From Demequina sp. NBRC 110053 (GTDB lineage: Bacteria; Actinomycetota; Actinomycetes; Actinomycetales; Demequinaceae), in contig NZ_BBRJ01000002.1 in the NCBI RefSeq assembly GCF_002090095.1, forward strand, positions 919,265 to 983,264: a DNA stretch of 64,000 bases, read 5' to 3'. Under the pieces are notes generated by a model. It searched no databases, was not told the DNA's origin, and saw nothing but the letters and a program-made list of their open reading frames with translations. Made by a program: the position numbers and the translations under genes. Of the stretch, positions 15,718 through 24,913 are shown piece by piece; the first letter of the stretch is position 1, and each line of letters starts with the position of its first letter.

Positions 15718-16650
15718 ATGAGCGAGATCCCGGCGCAGGTGTCCGACACGTTCGATCCGCAGCAGTGGCGCGCGATCGACGGGTTCCCTGACGGGGACAT
15801 CACGTACCACCGGTGGGTGGCGCGATCCGAGGACGGCGAGCGCGACCTGCCCGCCGTGCGCGTCGCGTTCAACCGGCCCGAGGTCCGCAACGCCTTCCGC
15901 CCGCAGACCGTCGACGAGCTCTACCGCGCGCTCGACCACGCCCGCCAGACCTCGGACGTGGCCGCCGTCATCGTCACCGGCAACGGTCCTGCACCCAAGG
16001 ATGGGGTGTGGGCGTTCTGCTCGGGCGGCGACCAGCGGATCCGCGGCCGCGACGGCTACCTCTACGAGGGCTCCGCGACGGACGCACCCGCTCACGGCGG
16101 GCGTCTGCACATCCTCGAGGTCCAGCGCCTCATGAGAACCATGCCGAAGGTCACCATCGCCGCCGTCAACGGCTGGGCGGCTGGCGGGGGGCACAGCCTT
16201 CACGTGGTCGCCGACCTGTCGATCGCGTCGCTCGAGCACGCGCGCTTCAAGCAGACCGACGCCAACGTGGGCTCGTTCGACGCGGGCTACGGCTCGGCGC
16301 TGCTGGCCCGGCAGGTGGGCGACAAGCGCGCGCGGGAGATCTTCTTCCTCGCGCGGGAGTACTCGGCGGCCGAAGCGGCCGAGTGGGGCGCCGTCAACGA
16401 GGCCGTCCCGCACCAGCGGCTCGAGGACACGGCGCTCGAGTATGCGCGCCTGGTCGCCTCCAAGTCGCCGCAGGCCATCCGCATGCTGAAGTTCGCGTTC
16501 AACCTCGCCGACGACGGGCTCGCCGGCCAGCAGGTGTTCGCGGGCGAGGCGACCCGCATGGCCTACATGACCGAGGAGGCGCAGGAGGGACGCGATGCGT
16601 TCCTCGAGCGCCGCGACCCGGACTGGACCCGGTTCCCCTACGCGTTCTGA
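15718..16650 (+). CDS. menB: 1,4-Dihydroxy-2-naphthoyl-CoA synthase
   Basis: A crotonase-fold enzyme that cyclises o-succinylbenzoyl-CoA. 310 residues, like actinobacterial MenB with the extended N-terminus (FDPQQWRAIDGFPDGDITYHR). Oxyanion and active-site segments: VRVAFNRPEVRNAFRPQTVDEL, FCSGGDQRIRG, VNGWAAGGGHSLHVVADL and TDANVGSFDAGYGS. The C-terminal family signature QEGRDAFLERRDPDWTRFP is intact. Monocistronic and divergent from menC. Confidence 0.96.
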   Translation: MSEIPAQVSDTFDPQQWRAIDGFPDGDITYHRWVARSEDGERDLPAVRVAFNRPEVRNAFRPQTVDELYRALDHARQTSDVAAVIVTGNGPAPKDGVWAFCSGGDQRIRGRDGYLYEGSATDAPAHGGRLHILEVQRLMRTMPKVTIAAVNGWAAGGGHSLHVVADLSIASLEHARFKQTDANVGSFDAGYGSALLARQVGDKRAREIFFLAREYSAAEAAEWGAVNEAVPHQRLEDTALEYARLVASKSPQAIRMLKFAFNLADDGLAGQQVFAGEATRMAYMTEEAQEGRDAFLERRDPDWTRFPYAF

Positions 16651-16736
16651 CGCGCAATCTCCTCACAGGGGACGCGGGTCGGGTGAAACCGACACTGACG
16701 TCCTCATAGAGCGCTCAGGCGGAGATGGAGGCGCGG

Positions 16737-17828
16737 CTAGGAGAAGTCGACCGAGCCCTTGCCCGCACCACCCGACTGCGGAACCAGCTCGACCCACGTC
16801 TTGCCTGGCACGAGCTCGACGGGATCGCCCGCCTCGGTCGTCAGCACGTAGGGATCGAACTGCCCGGCCTTGGACCAGGTGATCGGAATGTACGAGTCCT
16901 CGACCGCCACGTAGCCGGTGCCCGAGTCCGTCACCACGATGGTCTCGGGGACCGACGAGCCGCCGCCTGAGCTGTTGCTGCGGAGGTCGGTCCACAGCAC
17001 CACGACGTTGGTCGCGTACAGCTGCGTGCCGTCGGCGGTGACGTGCGGCGAGCCCGCCTCGGTGCGCAGCCAGACGCCGTCGCCCGCGTCCCACTCCCAG
17101 CCGGGCTGCATGCGCGGCGACATGTCGATGTCGATGGAGCTGACCGCGGTGCCCTCCTCGGCGACGTTCGAGGTCTCCGGCGGATAGACGTACGTGAACT
17201 GCGTGTCGGGGGCCGTCGCATCGGTCTGCTCGTAGAAGTCCGCCATCGTGCCGTGCAGGTTGTGCGGCGCTGGCTTGGTGCTCACGCGGAAGAAGCCGTA
17301 GCCGCCGACATCCTGGGCGATCAGGTCCTGACCCGAGGCGGCGGCGTCGTTGATGAACCCTCGCTGTGCGCCGGAGAAGATCAGCGGCCCACCCATGGAG
17401 CCCATGATGTTCTTGTCCATGGGTCGCATGGAGCGGATCGGGCCCACGGTCTCAGGAATGTCCGACTGGTAGACCGCGACCAGGCGCGAGATGCCGTACT
17501 CGACCTGCTCCTCGAACACGAGGTCCGCGTACTGCAGGTTGGACTGGGGGCGCGCGTTGGAGGAGTTCTCGATCTTGATGGACAGCGCGGCGCGTCCGAC
17601 GTCCGCCGGGTCCGCGTCCGTGGCGTCGACGCCGGTGAGGGGCCACACGACCTCGGGCACGGGATCCTCGGGCGGCGGCGGCGCGGCGGATCGCGACGCG
17701 GTGGGCGAGACGCTCTGCGTGGTCGCGGGCCCAGACTCGACATCGGGCGAGGCGCATGCGGCCACCGTGAGGGTGAGAGCAGCGAGAATGGACGCAGGCG
17801 CGAGGCGCTGAACACTCATGCGCGACAT
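16737..17828 (-). CDS. DUF3048 (YerB-like) lipoprotein
   Basis: 363 residues. Signal peptide with lipobox VAAC (SILAALTLTVAACASP), then a Pro/Ala linker and the DUF3048 region: PLTGVDATDADP, IENSSNARPQSNLQYADLVF, VYQSDIPETVGPIRSMRP and a C-terminal tail with GKTWVELVPQ. The family is exported and widespread in Gram-positives, function unknown. A start 9 nt downstream (17819) is possible. I chose 17828 because a minus-strand TAGAGT lies 8 nt upstream, as in other leaderless genes here. Confidence 0.85.
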   Translation of the reverse strand: MSRMSVQRLAPASILAALTLTVAACASPDVESGPATTQSVSPTASRSAAPPPPEDPVPEVVWPLTGVDATDADPADVGRAALSIKIENSSNARPQSNLQYADLVFEEQVEYGISRLVAVYQSDIPETVGPIRSMRPMDKNIMGSMGGPLIFSGAQRGFINDAAASGQDLIAQDVGGYGFFRVSTKPAPHNLHGTMADFYEQTDATAPDTQFTYVYPPETSNVAEEGTAVSSIDIDMSPRMQPGWEWDAGDGVWLRTEAGSPHVTADGTQLYATNVVVLWTDLRSNSSGGGSSVPETIVVTDSGTGYVAVEDSYIPITWSKAGQFDPYVLTTEAGDPVELVPGKTWVELVPQSGGAGKGSVDFS

Positions 17829-17835
17829 TCTAGGC

Positions 17836-17845
17836 ACTCTAGGCT
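17836..17845. promoter_or_regulatory. Overlapping divergent -10 hexamers for DUF3048 gene and menE
   Basis: TAGAGT on the minus strand (17841-17836) and TAGGCT on the plus strand (17840-17845) share the two bases TA. They are 8 and 7 nt from the start codons at 17828 and 17852. Only 23 bp separate the two genes. Confidence 0.55.
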
Positions 17846-17851
17846 GAGAGC

Positions 17852-18898
17852 ATGACGTTCGCGCGCCTCGCCGATGGGCCCGCGCGGGCCGTCGCCGGGG
17901 CGGTCGCTGGAAGCGCTGATGGGCTGGTTGCGCCCACGTCAGGATCGACAGGCGCACCTCGCGACGTGCTCCTCCCGCGACGGGCGATCGTCGCGTCAGC
18001 GCAGGCCACGCTCGAACGACTGGGGGGCGGCGGCCACTGGCTGCTCGCGCTGCCGGACTCGAGGATCGCGGGAGCCATGGTCCGCGCGAGGGCGCTGATC
18101 GCCGATGCGCATCTCGCCGTCATGCCGGATGGCCCCTTCACCTCGGACGGCTTCGCGACGGCGGCGGCCGGCATGCCTCCCGGCCCCCGGTACGTGTCGC
18201 TGGTCCCCACCCAGGTGCGGCGGCTGCTGGCCGACCCCCGCGGGGCCGATGCGCTGGCGGGCTTCGACGCCGTGCTCGTCGGGGGCGCACCGCCGGGGAT
18301 GGCGCTGCCGCCCAACGCGGTCGAGACGTACGGCATGACGGAGACCTGCGGAGGATGCGTCTACGACGGCACGCCTCTGCCAGGCACGAAGGTGGCCGTG
18401 GGCGGGGACGGGCGCATCCGGCTGGGCGGCCCGACCCTCGCCGCCGGCTACGCGGACGGCGACGATCGTGCGTTCGAGACCCGTGACGACGAGCGCTGGT
18501 TCCTCACCTCCGACCTGGGCAGCTGGGACGGCGCGGCGCTCGCGGTCCATGGCCGAGCGGATGACGTCATCATCACCGGCGGGCTCAACGTGCACCCCAC
18601 GGCGGTCGAGCGAGCTCTGCTCGCGTCGCCGGAGATCGCCGATGCGGTCGTGACGTCCGTCCCGGACCGGGAGTGGGGCGAGCGGGTCGCCGCGCTCGTG
18701 GTGCTCGCCCGCGAAGGCGCGACAGGCGCCACGGCCGACGCCGCGGGCCAGGTGGCGGGCGCCGCCCAGGGGCTCGGGGCGCACGAGCGACCCCGGTTCG
18801 TTCTCGCGGTGGATGCCATACCTCGCACCGCCGCTGGCAAGATCGATCGCAGCGCCGCACGCGCGATCGCCGCGAGCGCCGCGAAGGAGGCCCCATGA
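17852..18898 (+). CDS. menE: o-Succinylbenzoate-CoA ligase
   Basis: An ANL-superfamily enzyme that activates o-succinylbenzoate with ATP and CoA. 348 residues is shorter than Gram-negative MenE but usual for actinobacteria, which lack part of the N-terminal domain. Motifs: PTSGSTGAPRDVLLPRRA (P-loop), ETYGMTETCGGCVYDG, LTSDLGSWDG, RADDVIITGGLNVHPTAVE, and the catalytic lysine in RTAAGKIDR. The last codons overlap menA (ATGA). Leaderless ATG. Confidence 0.93.
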   Translation: MTFARLADGPARAVAGAVAGSADGLVAPTSGSTGAPRDVLLPRRAIVASAQATLERLGGGGHWLLALPDSRIAGAMVRARALIADAHLAVMPDGPFTSDGFATAAAGMPPGPRYVSLVPTQVRRLLADPRGADALAGFDAVLVGGAPPGMALPPNAVETYGMTETCGGCVYDGTPLPGTKVAVGGDGRIRLGGPTLAAGYADGDDRAFETRDDERWFLTSDLGSWDGAALAVHGRADDVIITGGLNVHPTAVERALLASPEIADAVVTSVPDREWGERVAALVVLAREGATGATADAAGQVAGAAQGLGAHERPRFVLAVDAIPRTAAGKIDRSAARAIAASAAKEAP

Positions 18899-19791
18899 GC
18901 ACCACTGGATCCGACTGGATCGCCGGCGCGCGGCCGCGCACCCTCTGGACGGCGATCTCGCCGGTGGCGGTGGGTTCGGCGAGCGCCGCGGCGCTCGGCG
19001 CCTTCGACCCCGCGGCCGCGCTGGTCGCGCTCGTGGTCGCGCTCGCCCTGCAGATCGGCTCGAACTACGCCAACGACTACTCCGATGGCGTGCGCGGCAC
19101 CGACGTCGACCGGATCGGCCCCGACCGCCTGGTCGCGACGGGCAAGGCGACGCCGTCCGCCGTCAAGGGCGCGGCAGTCGCGAGCTTCGCCATCGCGGCG
19201 CTCGCCGGGATCTTCCTGGTCGTGATGACGAGCACCTGGTGGCTGCTCGCGGTCGGCGCCCTCGCGATCGCCGCGGCCTGGACCTACACCGGCTCCAGCA
19301 AGCCGTACGGGTACGGCGGCTTGGGCGAGGTCAGCGTGTTCGTGTTCTTCGGCCTGGTGGCGACGCTCGGCACCATGTACGTCCAGGCCGGCACGATCAC
19401 GTGGTGGGCCATCCCGGCGGCCACCGGCGTGGGCCTCTATGCCGTCGCGATGCTCATGGTGAACAACATCCGCGACCTCGACACGGACGCCGCGGCGGGC
19501 AAGCGCACTCTCGCGGTCAAGCTCGGCTCCTTCCGCGTGCGTCAGGTGTTCTCGGCCGTGGTGCTGAGCCCCGTGCTATGCACGATCCTCGTCGCCTTCG
19601 CCCAGCCGTGGGCGCTGCTGTCCGCCGTGGTCGCGCTGCCGAGCCTGTACTTCGCCATCGCCGTGCGTGTGGATGGCGCGATGCAGGAGCGGGCGGGGAT
19701 GCCTCCCGCGACGCTCAAGACGGTGTTCGCGGGACTGTCCGCGGTGGGACTGCTCTACGGCCTGCTGCTCGCGCTGGGGATCGCCCTCTAG
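18895..19791 (+). CDS. menA: 1,4-Dihydroxy-2-naphthoate polyprenyltransferase
   Basis: A UbiA-fold membrane prenyltransferase that adds the isoprenoid chain, giving demethylmenaquinone. 298 residues with 8-9 TM segments. Both Asp-rich motifs are present: NYANDYSDGVRGTDVDR and NNIRDLDTDAAAGKRTLAVKLG. ATG 18895 overlaps the menE stop and has GAAGGAGG 6 nt upstream. Its stop overlaps the converging DUF4229 gene by 4 nt. Confidence 0.94.
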   Translation: MSTTGSDWIAGARPRTLWTAISPVAVGSASAAALGAFDPAAALVALVVALALQIGSNYANDYSDGVRGTDVDRIGPDRLVATGKATPSAVKGAAVASFAIAALAGIFLVVMTSTWWLLAVGALAIAAAWTYTGSSKPYGYGGLGEVSVFVFFGLVATLGTMYVQAGTITWWAIPAATGVGLYAVAMLMVNNIRDLDTDAAAGKRTLAVKLGSFRVRQVFSAVVLSPVLCTILVAFAQPWALLSAVVALPSLYFAIAVRVDGAMQERAGMPPATLKTVFAGLSAVGLLYGLLLALGIAL

Positions 19792-20060
19792 CGCGCGGTC
19801 TCGCCGGGGCGGTCGGAGGAGATCTCCTGATCCTCCTCGGCGTCGAGCCTCTTGATGCCGCGCTGAGAGGCGTCCATCGCGCTCGCCATCTGCTCCTGCG
19901 CGGCGCGCCGCAGCCCTGGCAGGGTGAGATAGGACACGAGCCACGCGATCACGAGCGCCGCGATGACGGCGATGATGTCGAACCAACCGACGGCCGCGAG
20001 GATCGCGAGCACGGCCACGAAGATGCCCGTGCGGGCGCCCCAGTACGCGACGATCTTCAT
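19788..20060 (-). CDS. DUF4229 membrane protein
   Basis: 90 residues with two TM segments (TGIFVAVLAILAAVGWF and IIAVIAALVIAWLVSYLTL) followed by the basic LPGLRRAAQEQM and an acidic tail. This is the DUF4229 pattern, commonly found beside men genes in actinobacteria. Function unknown. The ATG lies 7 nt from a minus-strand TACCCT, so the message is probably leaderless. The 3' end overlaps that of menA. Confidence 0.85.
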   Translation of the reverse strand: MKIVAYWGARTGIFVAVLAILAAVGWFDIIAVIAALVIAWLVSYLTLPGLRRAAQEQMASAMDASQRGIKRLDAEEDQEISSDRPGETAR

Positions 20061-20066
20061 GGCTTC

Positions 20067-20086
20067 AGGGTACGCGGCGTTAGAGT
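20067..20086. promoter_or_regulatory. Divergent leaderless -10 hexamers, DUF4229 and PLDc_N genes
   Basis: TACCCT on the minus strand (20072-20067) and TAGAGT on the plus strand (20081-20086) are each 7 nt from their start codons, at 20060 and 20093. The whole intergenic region is 32 bp. Confidence 0.5.
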
Positions 20087-20092
20087 GAGGCC

Positions 20093-20386
20093 ATGCCCCG
20101 GGTCCTGTTCTTCGCGGTGTACATCGCGATCACTGTGTACTGCATCGCCGACGCCGTCCAGCATCCCGACAGCGAGCCCTACGGCCTGCCTCGGTGGGCG
20201 TGGGTCGCGATCATCCTGCTCTTTCCCTATCTGGGCGCCGGAGTGTGGCTGTTCCTGAAGTTCTCGCGCCGCACCGGCGGAGCGCACCCGCGCAGCGCCG
20301 GCCCGATCGCCCCCGATGACGACCCGGACTACCTGCGGTGGCTCAAGGACCAGGAGCGCCGGCGCAAGCGCCAGGGCGGCGAGTAG
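20093..20386 (+). CDS. PLDc_N-type small membrane protein
   Basis: 97 residues. The first TM (RVLFFAVYIAITVYCIADA) and second TM (WAWVAIILLFPYLGAGVWLFLKF) with the PRWAW...P..GAG.WL pattern match the N-terminal domain family found before phospholipase D domains and in many free-standing actinobacterial proteins. The tail is charged (RWLKDQERRRKRQ). No catalytic domain is present. Function unknown. Confidence 0.85.
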   Translation: MPRVLFFAVYIAITVYCIADAVQHPDSEPYGLPRWAWVAIILLFPYLGAGVWLFLKFSRRTGGAHPRSAGPIAPDDDPDYLRWLKDQERRRKRQGGE

Positions 20387-20408
20387 TAGCGAGTCACCTC
20401 ACGAGCGC

Positions 20409-21536
20409 TCACGCGGCGTAGAGGGCGAGCACCTGCTCCCCCACCGTCGCGACGTTGAACTGGCGCACCCGCTCGGCCTGCTCGGCGTGGAGCTCCTCGC
20501 GCAGCGCCGCGTCCTCGATGAGCCGCGTGAGCGCGGCCCCGAAGGCGTCGGAGTCGCGCGCGTCGACGCTCACCTCGGGACGCTCGCCGATCACCGACAG
20601 GTATCCGGGGTTCGCTCCGGCGAGCACCACGCCTGCTCCCGATGCCATCGCCTCCACCAGCACGATCCCGAAGCTCTCTCCCCCGGTGGCGGGGAACGCC
20701 GCGATGTCGGCATCGGCGTAGAAGGCGGCCTTGTCCCGCTCGGCGACGAAGCCCATCATCGTGACCCGATCACCCAGCCCCAGTCGGGAGATCTCCCCAG
20801 CCAGCGCATCGGCGAGAGGTCCCTTGCCGCCGATCCGCACCTCGATGCGGCGGAGCACGTCGGGCGCGACGGCCGTGCCGAGCGCGCGCACCAGCTCGAC
20901 GGCGCCCTTGCGCTCGACCAGGCGACCCAGGAAGGCCACCACCAGCCGGCCGTCGGTGCCGAGGACGCGCGGCCGGGCAGCAGCATCGGCCGCGAAGCGG
21001 TCCACGTCGACGGGGCATGGGATCACACGAGCGGTGATCCCGAAGGCTCGGGCCGCGAACTCCCGCGCAGGCGGCGACACCGCGCAGAACGCGTCGAACT
21101 TCGCGAGATTGCGGCGCTGCCAGCGGCCCAACACCCGGGTGCCGTACTCGCTGACGACCCCGTCGGGAAGGATGTGGAACGTGCCCACGATGCGCACCGT
21201 CCGGGCCTGCACGCGCCGCGCCTCGTCGACCACGCGGGAGGCGAACAGCGGCGAATGGGGGATCTGGACGTGGATGACGTCGTAGCGCTCGCGCTCGAGG
21301 AACGCCCGCAGCACCGCCCGCGACGTCGGCAGCGGGACGCGAAGCCCGTTGCCGTTGAAGGTGACCCCGACGTTGCGCGCGAGGGAGTGCACCGTGACAT
21401 CGTCGCGCGTGGCGGACGAGCACACGTAGTGCACCTCGTGGCCCTGACGCTCCAGGTATGACCCAAGCGTCAGCACGTACTGCTGGACGCCGTCCGGACG
21501 GTCGATCGAGTCGTCCAGCACCATCGCGATCTTCAT
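20409..21536 (-). CDS. Glycosyltransferase family 4 protein
   Basis: 375 residues, GT-B fold. The N-terminal MKIAMVLDDSIDRPDGVQQY is the acceptor domain start. The C-terminal domain has VVAFLGRLVERKGAVELV, a nucleotide-sugar loop FPATGGESFGIVLVEAMASGAGVV and the E-x7-E motif inside it. Members transfer sugars from NDP-sugars to lipid or polysaccharide acceptors, for example in PimB-type phosphatidylinositol mannoside synthesis; the acceptor is not readable here. It starts 13 nt after the ccsB stop and is probably the last gene of the cytochrome c operon. Confidence 0.9.
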   Translation of the reverse strand: MKIAMVLDDSIDRPDGVQQYVLTLGSYLERQGHEVHYVCSSATRDDVTVHSLARNVGVTFNGNGLRVPLPTSRAVLRAFLERERYDVIHVQIPHSPLFASRVVDEARRVQARTVRIVGTFHILPDGVVSEYGTRVLGRWQRRNLAKFDAFCAVSPPAREFAARAFGITARVIPCPVDVDRFAADAAARPRVLGTDGRLVVAFLGRLVERKGAVELVRALGTAVAPDVLRRIEVRIGGKGPLADALAGEISRLGLGDRVTMMGFVAERDKAAFYADADIAAFPATGGESFGIVLVEAMASGAGVVLAGANPGYLSVIGERPEVSVDARDSDAFGAALTRLIEDAALREELHAEQAERVRQFNVATVGEQVLALYAA

Positions 21537-21549
21537 GCAGGCAACCGGG

Positions 21550-22515
21550 TCACGCGTACGTGTGCATGCCCTGGAAGTAGATGTTGACCACCGTGAAGTT
21601 CATGATGAGGGCGACGAACCCGATGAGCGCGAGCACGGCGCTGCGACGGCCAGCCCAGCCCTGGGTGGTGCGCGCGTGCAGGTAGGCGGCGTAGATCACC
21701 CAGATGACGAAGGACCACACCTCCTTGGGGTCCCAGCCCCAGTAGCGGCCCCACGAGTGCTCGGCCCACACGGCGCCGGCCATCACGGTGAAGGTCCACA
21801 GCACGAAGCCCACGGCGTGCAGGCGGAAGGCGAGGGCCTCGAGCGTGGCAGGCGACGGCACGGCCTCGAGCCAGCGGAAGGGCTGCAGCCACGCCGTGCC
21901 GTTGTCTCGGTAGTCGCGCATGAGCTGCAGGACCGTCGCGACGGCGCCGACGATCAGGACGCCCGTGGCGATGATCGCGATCGACACGTGCACCACGAGC
22001 CAGAAGCTCTGCAGCGCGGGGCGCAGTCCCGTCGAGGCCTCGTACAGCACCGTCATGCCGATGCCCAGCGCGATGGTCGCGAAGCCGGTCACTCCCGGCG
22101 CGAGGTAGGACACGTCGCGCCGGCTCTGCACGATGAGGAAGACCACGACGGCGACGAAGGTGCCGGTGATCGTGTACTCGTACATGGTCGACCACGGGGC
22201 GTGCCCGGCCTCGACGCCGCGGGCGACCACGCCCACGCCGTTGAGGATCGCGCCCACGAGCGTCGTCGACTTCGCGATGCCGGCGGCCCTGGATCGCACG
22301 CGCGGCTCGGGCGCGGCGTCAGGACGCGCCGCCGATGCGCCCGCTGGGCTCTCGTCCGCAGGTCCACCGACGGCGACGGCCGCCTTGGCACGGGCTTTGG
22401 CCGCGACCTTGGCATCCGCGACGCGCGCGAGGTGGACCGAGGAGGCGACCATCGCGATGGCGTACAGCGCGACGGCGCCCCACAGCGCGAGCCAGCTGAG
22501 CTCCTGGGCGGTCAT
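21550..22515 (-). CDS. ccsB: Cytochrome c biogenesis protein CcsB/ResC (haem handling)
   Basis: 321 residues with about eight TM segments. The WWD-type haem-binding motif WGRYWGWDPKEVWSFVIW and conserved histidines (VVHVSIA; RLHAVGF; EHSWG) identify CcsA/ResC, which with ResB exports haem and attaches it to CXXCH apocytochromes. ATG overlaps the resB stop by 4 nt. An Ala-rich charged insertion follows TM1. (Actinobacterial genes for this protein are named ccsB, resC or ccsA.). Confidence 0.94.
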   Translation of the reverse strand: MTAQELSWLALWGAVALYAIAMVASSVHLARVADAKVAAKARAKAAVAVGGPADESPAGASAARPDAAPEPRVRSRAAGIAKSTTLVGAILNGVGVVARGVEAGHAPWSTMYEYTITGTFVAVVVFLIVQSRRDVSYLAPGVTGFATIALGIGMTVLYEASTGLRPALQSFWLVVHVSIAIIATGVLIVGAVATVLQLMRDYRDNGTAWLQPFRWLEAVPSPATLEALAFRLHAVGFVLWTFTVMAGAVWAEHSWGRYWGWDPKEVWSFVIWVIYAAYLHARTTQGWAGRRSAVLALIGFVALIMNFTVVNIYFQGMHTYA

Positions 22516-24140
22516 CGTTCCTCCGGGGTCGGTGCGACGGCGGGCGAGGTGCCCGACGTCTGGGCGAGCACCCGCTCGAGATCGTCGCGCACGCCAGCGT
22601 CGTGCGCGGGAGCCCAGGCGGCCGCCGTCACCACTGTAGTCTTCTGGCCCTCCGCGGGATTCACCGGGGCGACGAGCCAGATGCGGCGGCGCGGCGCGAA
22701 CAGGCTCATCGACAGGCCCACCAGGGCGCCGATGGCCGAGCCCAGGAGCCATGGCAGCGTCGGGTCGCGGCGCAGGTCGAAGGCCGCGAAGCGCGGCAGC
22801 TCCTCCCACGTGACCGTGCCGAGGCCGTCGGGCAGCTCGATGGTGTCGCCCAGCTCCATCTCCACCACGAGCGGCTGGCCGTCGTCGCCGCGCAGGGGGC
22901 TGAGCTGCGATTCATCGAGCTCGTAGACGTTCTGCGGCACGCCGTCGTCCAGACCCAGGTCCCCGGTGTAGGCGCGGAGATAGATCACGGGGTTGGTGGG
23001 CGAGGGGTGCAGGGACTGCGCGGAGTCGCCGTCGGCCACCGCGGTGGGCAGCAGCGTGGCAGTGAAGCCCAGCTGCTCGCCGCTCGTGACATCCGGCACC
23101 TTGATGACTCCGGTCGAGGTGTAGACGTCGTCCTGCGGAAGGAACGGAACGGCGTCGCGGAAGGCGACGTTGCCGTCCGAGTCCGTGATGGAGAACACCG
23201 GGGCGTAGCCGTTGCCCTGCAGGTAGATCTTGGCTCCCTCCACCTGGATCGGGCGGTTCACCTGGGACTCGACCTCGCGCGGCTCCTTGCCCGGCTCCGT
23301 GAGAGTGGCGTGGGCTGTGAACTCCGTGGGCAGGCCCACGAGGTCGAACTCGGCGTCGAACTGGTCGAGCGTGAGCGTCCACGGCTCGAGCTGGCCCTCG
23401 CTGAACAGCGCCCCGGACTCGTAGGAGTCGTAGGCGACCACCGCGTTGGTGAAGGTGTCGCCCACGACGATCAGCGCCTGGCCGCGGTAGGTCAGCATCG
23501 CGCCCGTCGCCATGCAGATCAGGATCGCGACCAGCGACACGTGGAAGATCAGATTGCCCAGCTCGCGCACATGGCCCTGGTGGGCGGACAGCGCGAGCTC
23601 GGCACCCTCGCGTCCCTCGCGCTCGTCGATGCGCACGCGGTAGCCGCGCGCCCAGCGCCACGGCTGGGGACCCGAGCCCTCGAGACTGCGACGGGCCGAT
23701 GCGAGGGCCGCCTGTGCCTCCACGTCCAGCTCGGCGGTCGTGGGCTCGTAGCGGTCGAGCCGGCTGGGGGCAGCCGGGATCGGGGCGCGCAGCTCGCGCC
23801 AGTAGACCAGGCAGCGCGGCACGATGCAGCCGATGAGCGAGGCGAACAGGAGCAGGTAGATCGCGGTGAACCACGCGGACCCGAACACGTCGAGGAAGCC
23901 CAGCCGGTCGAGCAGCGGACCCCAGAAGGGGTTCTCGTCGATGAATCCCTGCGTGTTGGCGGCGTCCTGCGGCCACTGCGGGAGCACCGAGCCGGGGATC
24001 GACGCGAGCGCGAGTAGGAGCAGCAGGATGAGCGCGACGCGCATCGAGGTGACCTGACGCCAGATCCACCGCAGCCAGCCGGTGAGTCCCAGGCGGGGGA
24101 CGTTCGCGTAGGCGTAGTTGTCGATCTTGACGCGAGCCAT
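22512..24140 (-). CDS. resB: Cytochrome c biogenesis protein ResB
   Basis: 542 residues. Three N-terminal TM segments (ALILLLLLALASIPGSVLPQ; AWFTAIYLLLFASLIGCIVPR; GNLIFHVSLVAILICMATGAM), a large extracytoplasmic domain and one C-terminal TM (LPWLLGSAIGALVGLSMSLF). This is the ResB/Ccs1 layout. Haem-ligating H is in HVSLV. It forms the haem lyase with CcsB. The ATG shares one base with the ccdA stop (TGATG). Confidence 0.94.
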   Translation of the reverse strand: MARVKIDNYAYANVPRLGLTGWLRWIWRQVTSMRVALILLLLLALASIPGSVLPQWPQDAANTQGFIDENPFWGPLLDRLGFLDVFGSAWFTAIYLLLFASLIGCIVPRCLVYWRELRAPIPAAPSRLDRYEPTTAELDVEAQAALASARRSLEGSGPQPWRWARGYRVRIDEREGREGAELALSAHQGHVRELGNLIFHVSLVAILICMATGAMLTYRGQALIVVGDTFTNAVVAYDSYESGALFSEGQLEPWTLTLDQFDAEFDLVGLPTEFTAHATLTEPGKEPREVESQVNRPIQVEGAKIYLQGNGYAPVFSITDSDGNVAFRDAVPFLPQDDVYTSTGVIKVPDVTSGEQLGFTATLLPTAVADGDSAQSLHPSPTNPVIYLRAYTGDLGLDDGVPQNVYELDESQLSPLRGDDGQPLVVEMELGDTIELPDGLGTVTWEELPRFAAFDLRRDPTLPWLLGSAIGALVGLSMSLFAPRRRIWLVAPVNPAEGQKTTVVTAAAWAPAHDAGVRDDLERVLAQTSGTSPAVAPTPEER

Positions 24141-24913
24141 CACACGGCCACCCAGAAGCCGTCGATCCAGCCCTGCAGCAGACTCGTCAGCTCCGCCCAC
24201 AGCCCCGTGACGAGCAGCATGCCCAGCACGATCAGCATGGCGCCGCCGAGCAGCTGCAGGCCGCGGCGGTGGCGGCGCAGCCATGCGAGCACCGGCTTGG
24301 AGCGCTCGAACCAGATCGCGAGCGCGAGGAAGGGCAGGCCGAGCCCCAGGCAGTAGACCACCGCGAGCACTGACCCGCGCACGACGGTTCCCTCGTTGAG
24401 GCCCAGCGTCAGCACCGCGCCCAGGGTCGGGCCGAGGCATGGGGCCCACCCCAGCCCGAACACGATCCCGAGCAGCGGCGCGCCCGCGAGGCCGGCCTTG
24501 GGGCTCACGTGCAGGCGGCGCTCGTTCTGCAGGAACGGCACCGCGCCCATGAAGGCGAGGCCCAGCAGGATCACCAGCACTCCCAGCACCCGGGTGACGA
24601 TCTCGAGCTGCTCGCGATACTGCGCGCCCGCCGCCGTGACGACGATGCTCAAGGTGACGAACACTGCGGAGAAGCCCAGGATGAACAGCAGCACCCCGAG
24701 CACCAGGCGAGGTCGAGAGGACCTGCCCCCCGCATCGGCCCCCGCCATGCCCGAGACGTAGCCCAGGTATCCGGGTACGAGAGGCACCACGCACGGAGAG
24801 GCGAAGCTGACGAGCCCCGCGAGGAGCGCGATGGGGATGGCGGCGAGGAGCGAGCCGGTCAGAATCTGCGAGGCGAAGTCGGAGCCGATACCGCTCGCAA
24901 GCGCGCCGGGCAT
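24140..24913 (-). CDS. ccdA: Thiol-disulfide transporter CcdA
   Basis: 257 residues, six TM segments. Two redox cysteines in FASPCVVPLVPGYLGYVSG and GLGWAPCLGPTLGAV are those of CcdA/DsbD-beta, which passes electrons from cytoplasmic thioredoxin across the membrane to ResA. It lies between resA and resB, with 1-nt overlaps (TGATG) on both sides. Confidence 0.95.
   Translation of the reverse strand: MPGALASGIGSDFASQILTGSLLAAIPIALLAGLVSFASPCVVPLVPGYLGYVSGMAGADAGGRSSRPRLVLGVLLFILGFSAVFVTLSIVVTAAGAQYREQLEIVTRVLGVLVILLGLAFMGAVPFLQNERRLHVSPKAGLAGAPLLGIVFGLGWAPCLGPTLGAVLTLGLNEGTVVRGSVLAVVYCLGLGLPFLALAIWFERSKPVLAWLRRHRRGLQLLGGAMLIVLGMLLVTGLWAELTSLLQGWIDGFWVAV

Noticed and set aside
17852-18898. Truncated menE pseudogene
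   Set aside because: 348 residues is short, but the ANL motifs from P-loop to catalytic Lys are intact and short MenE proteins are normal in actinobacteria.
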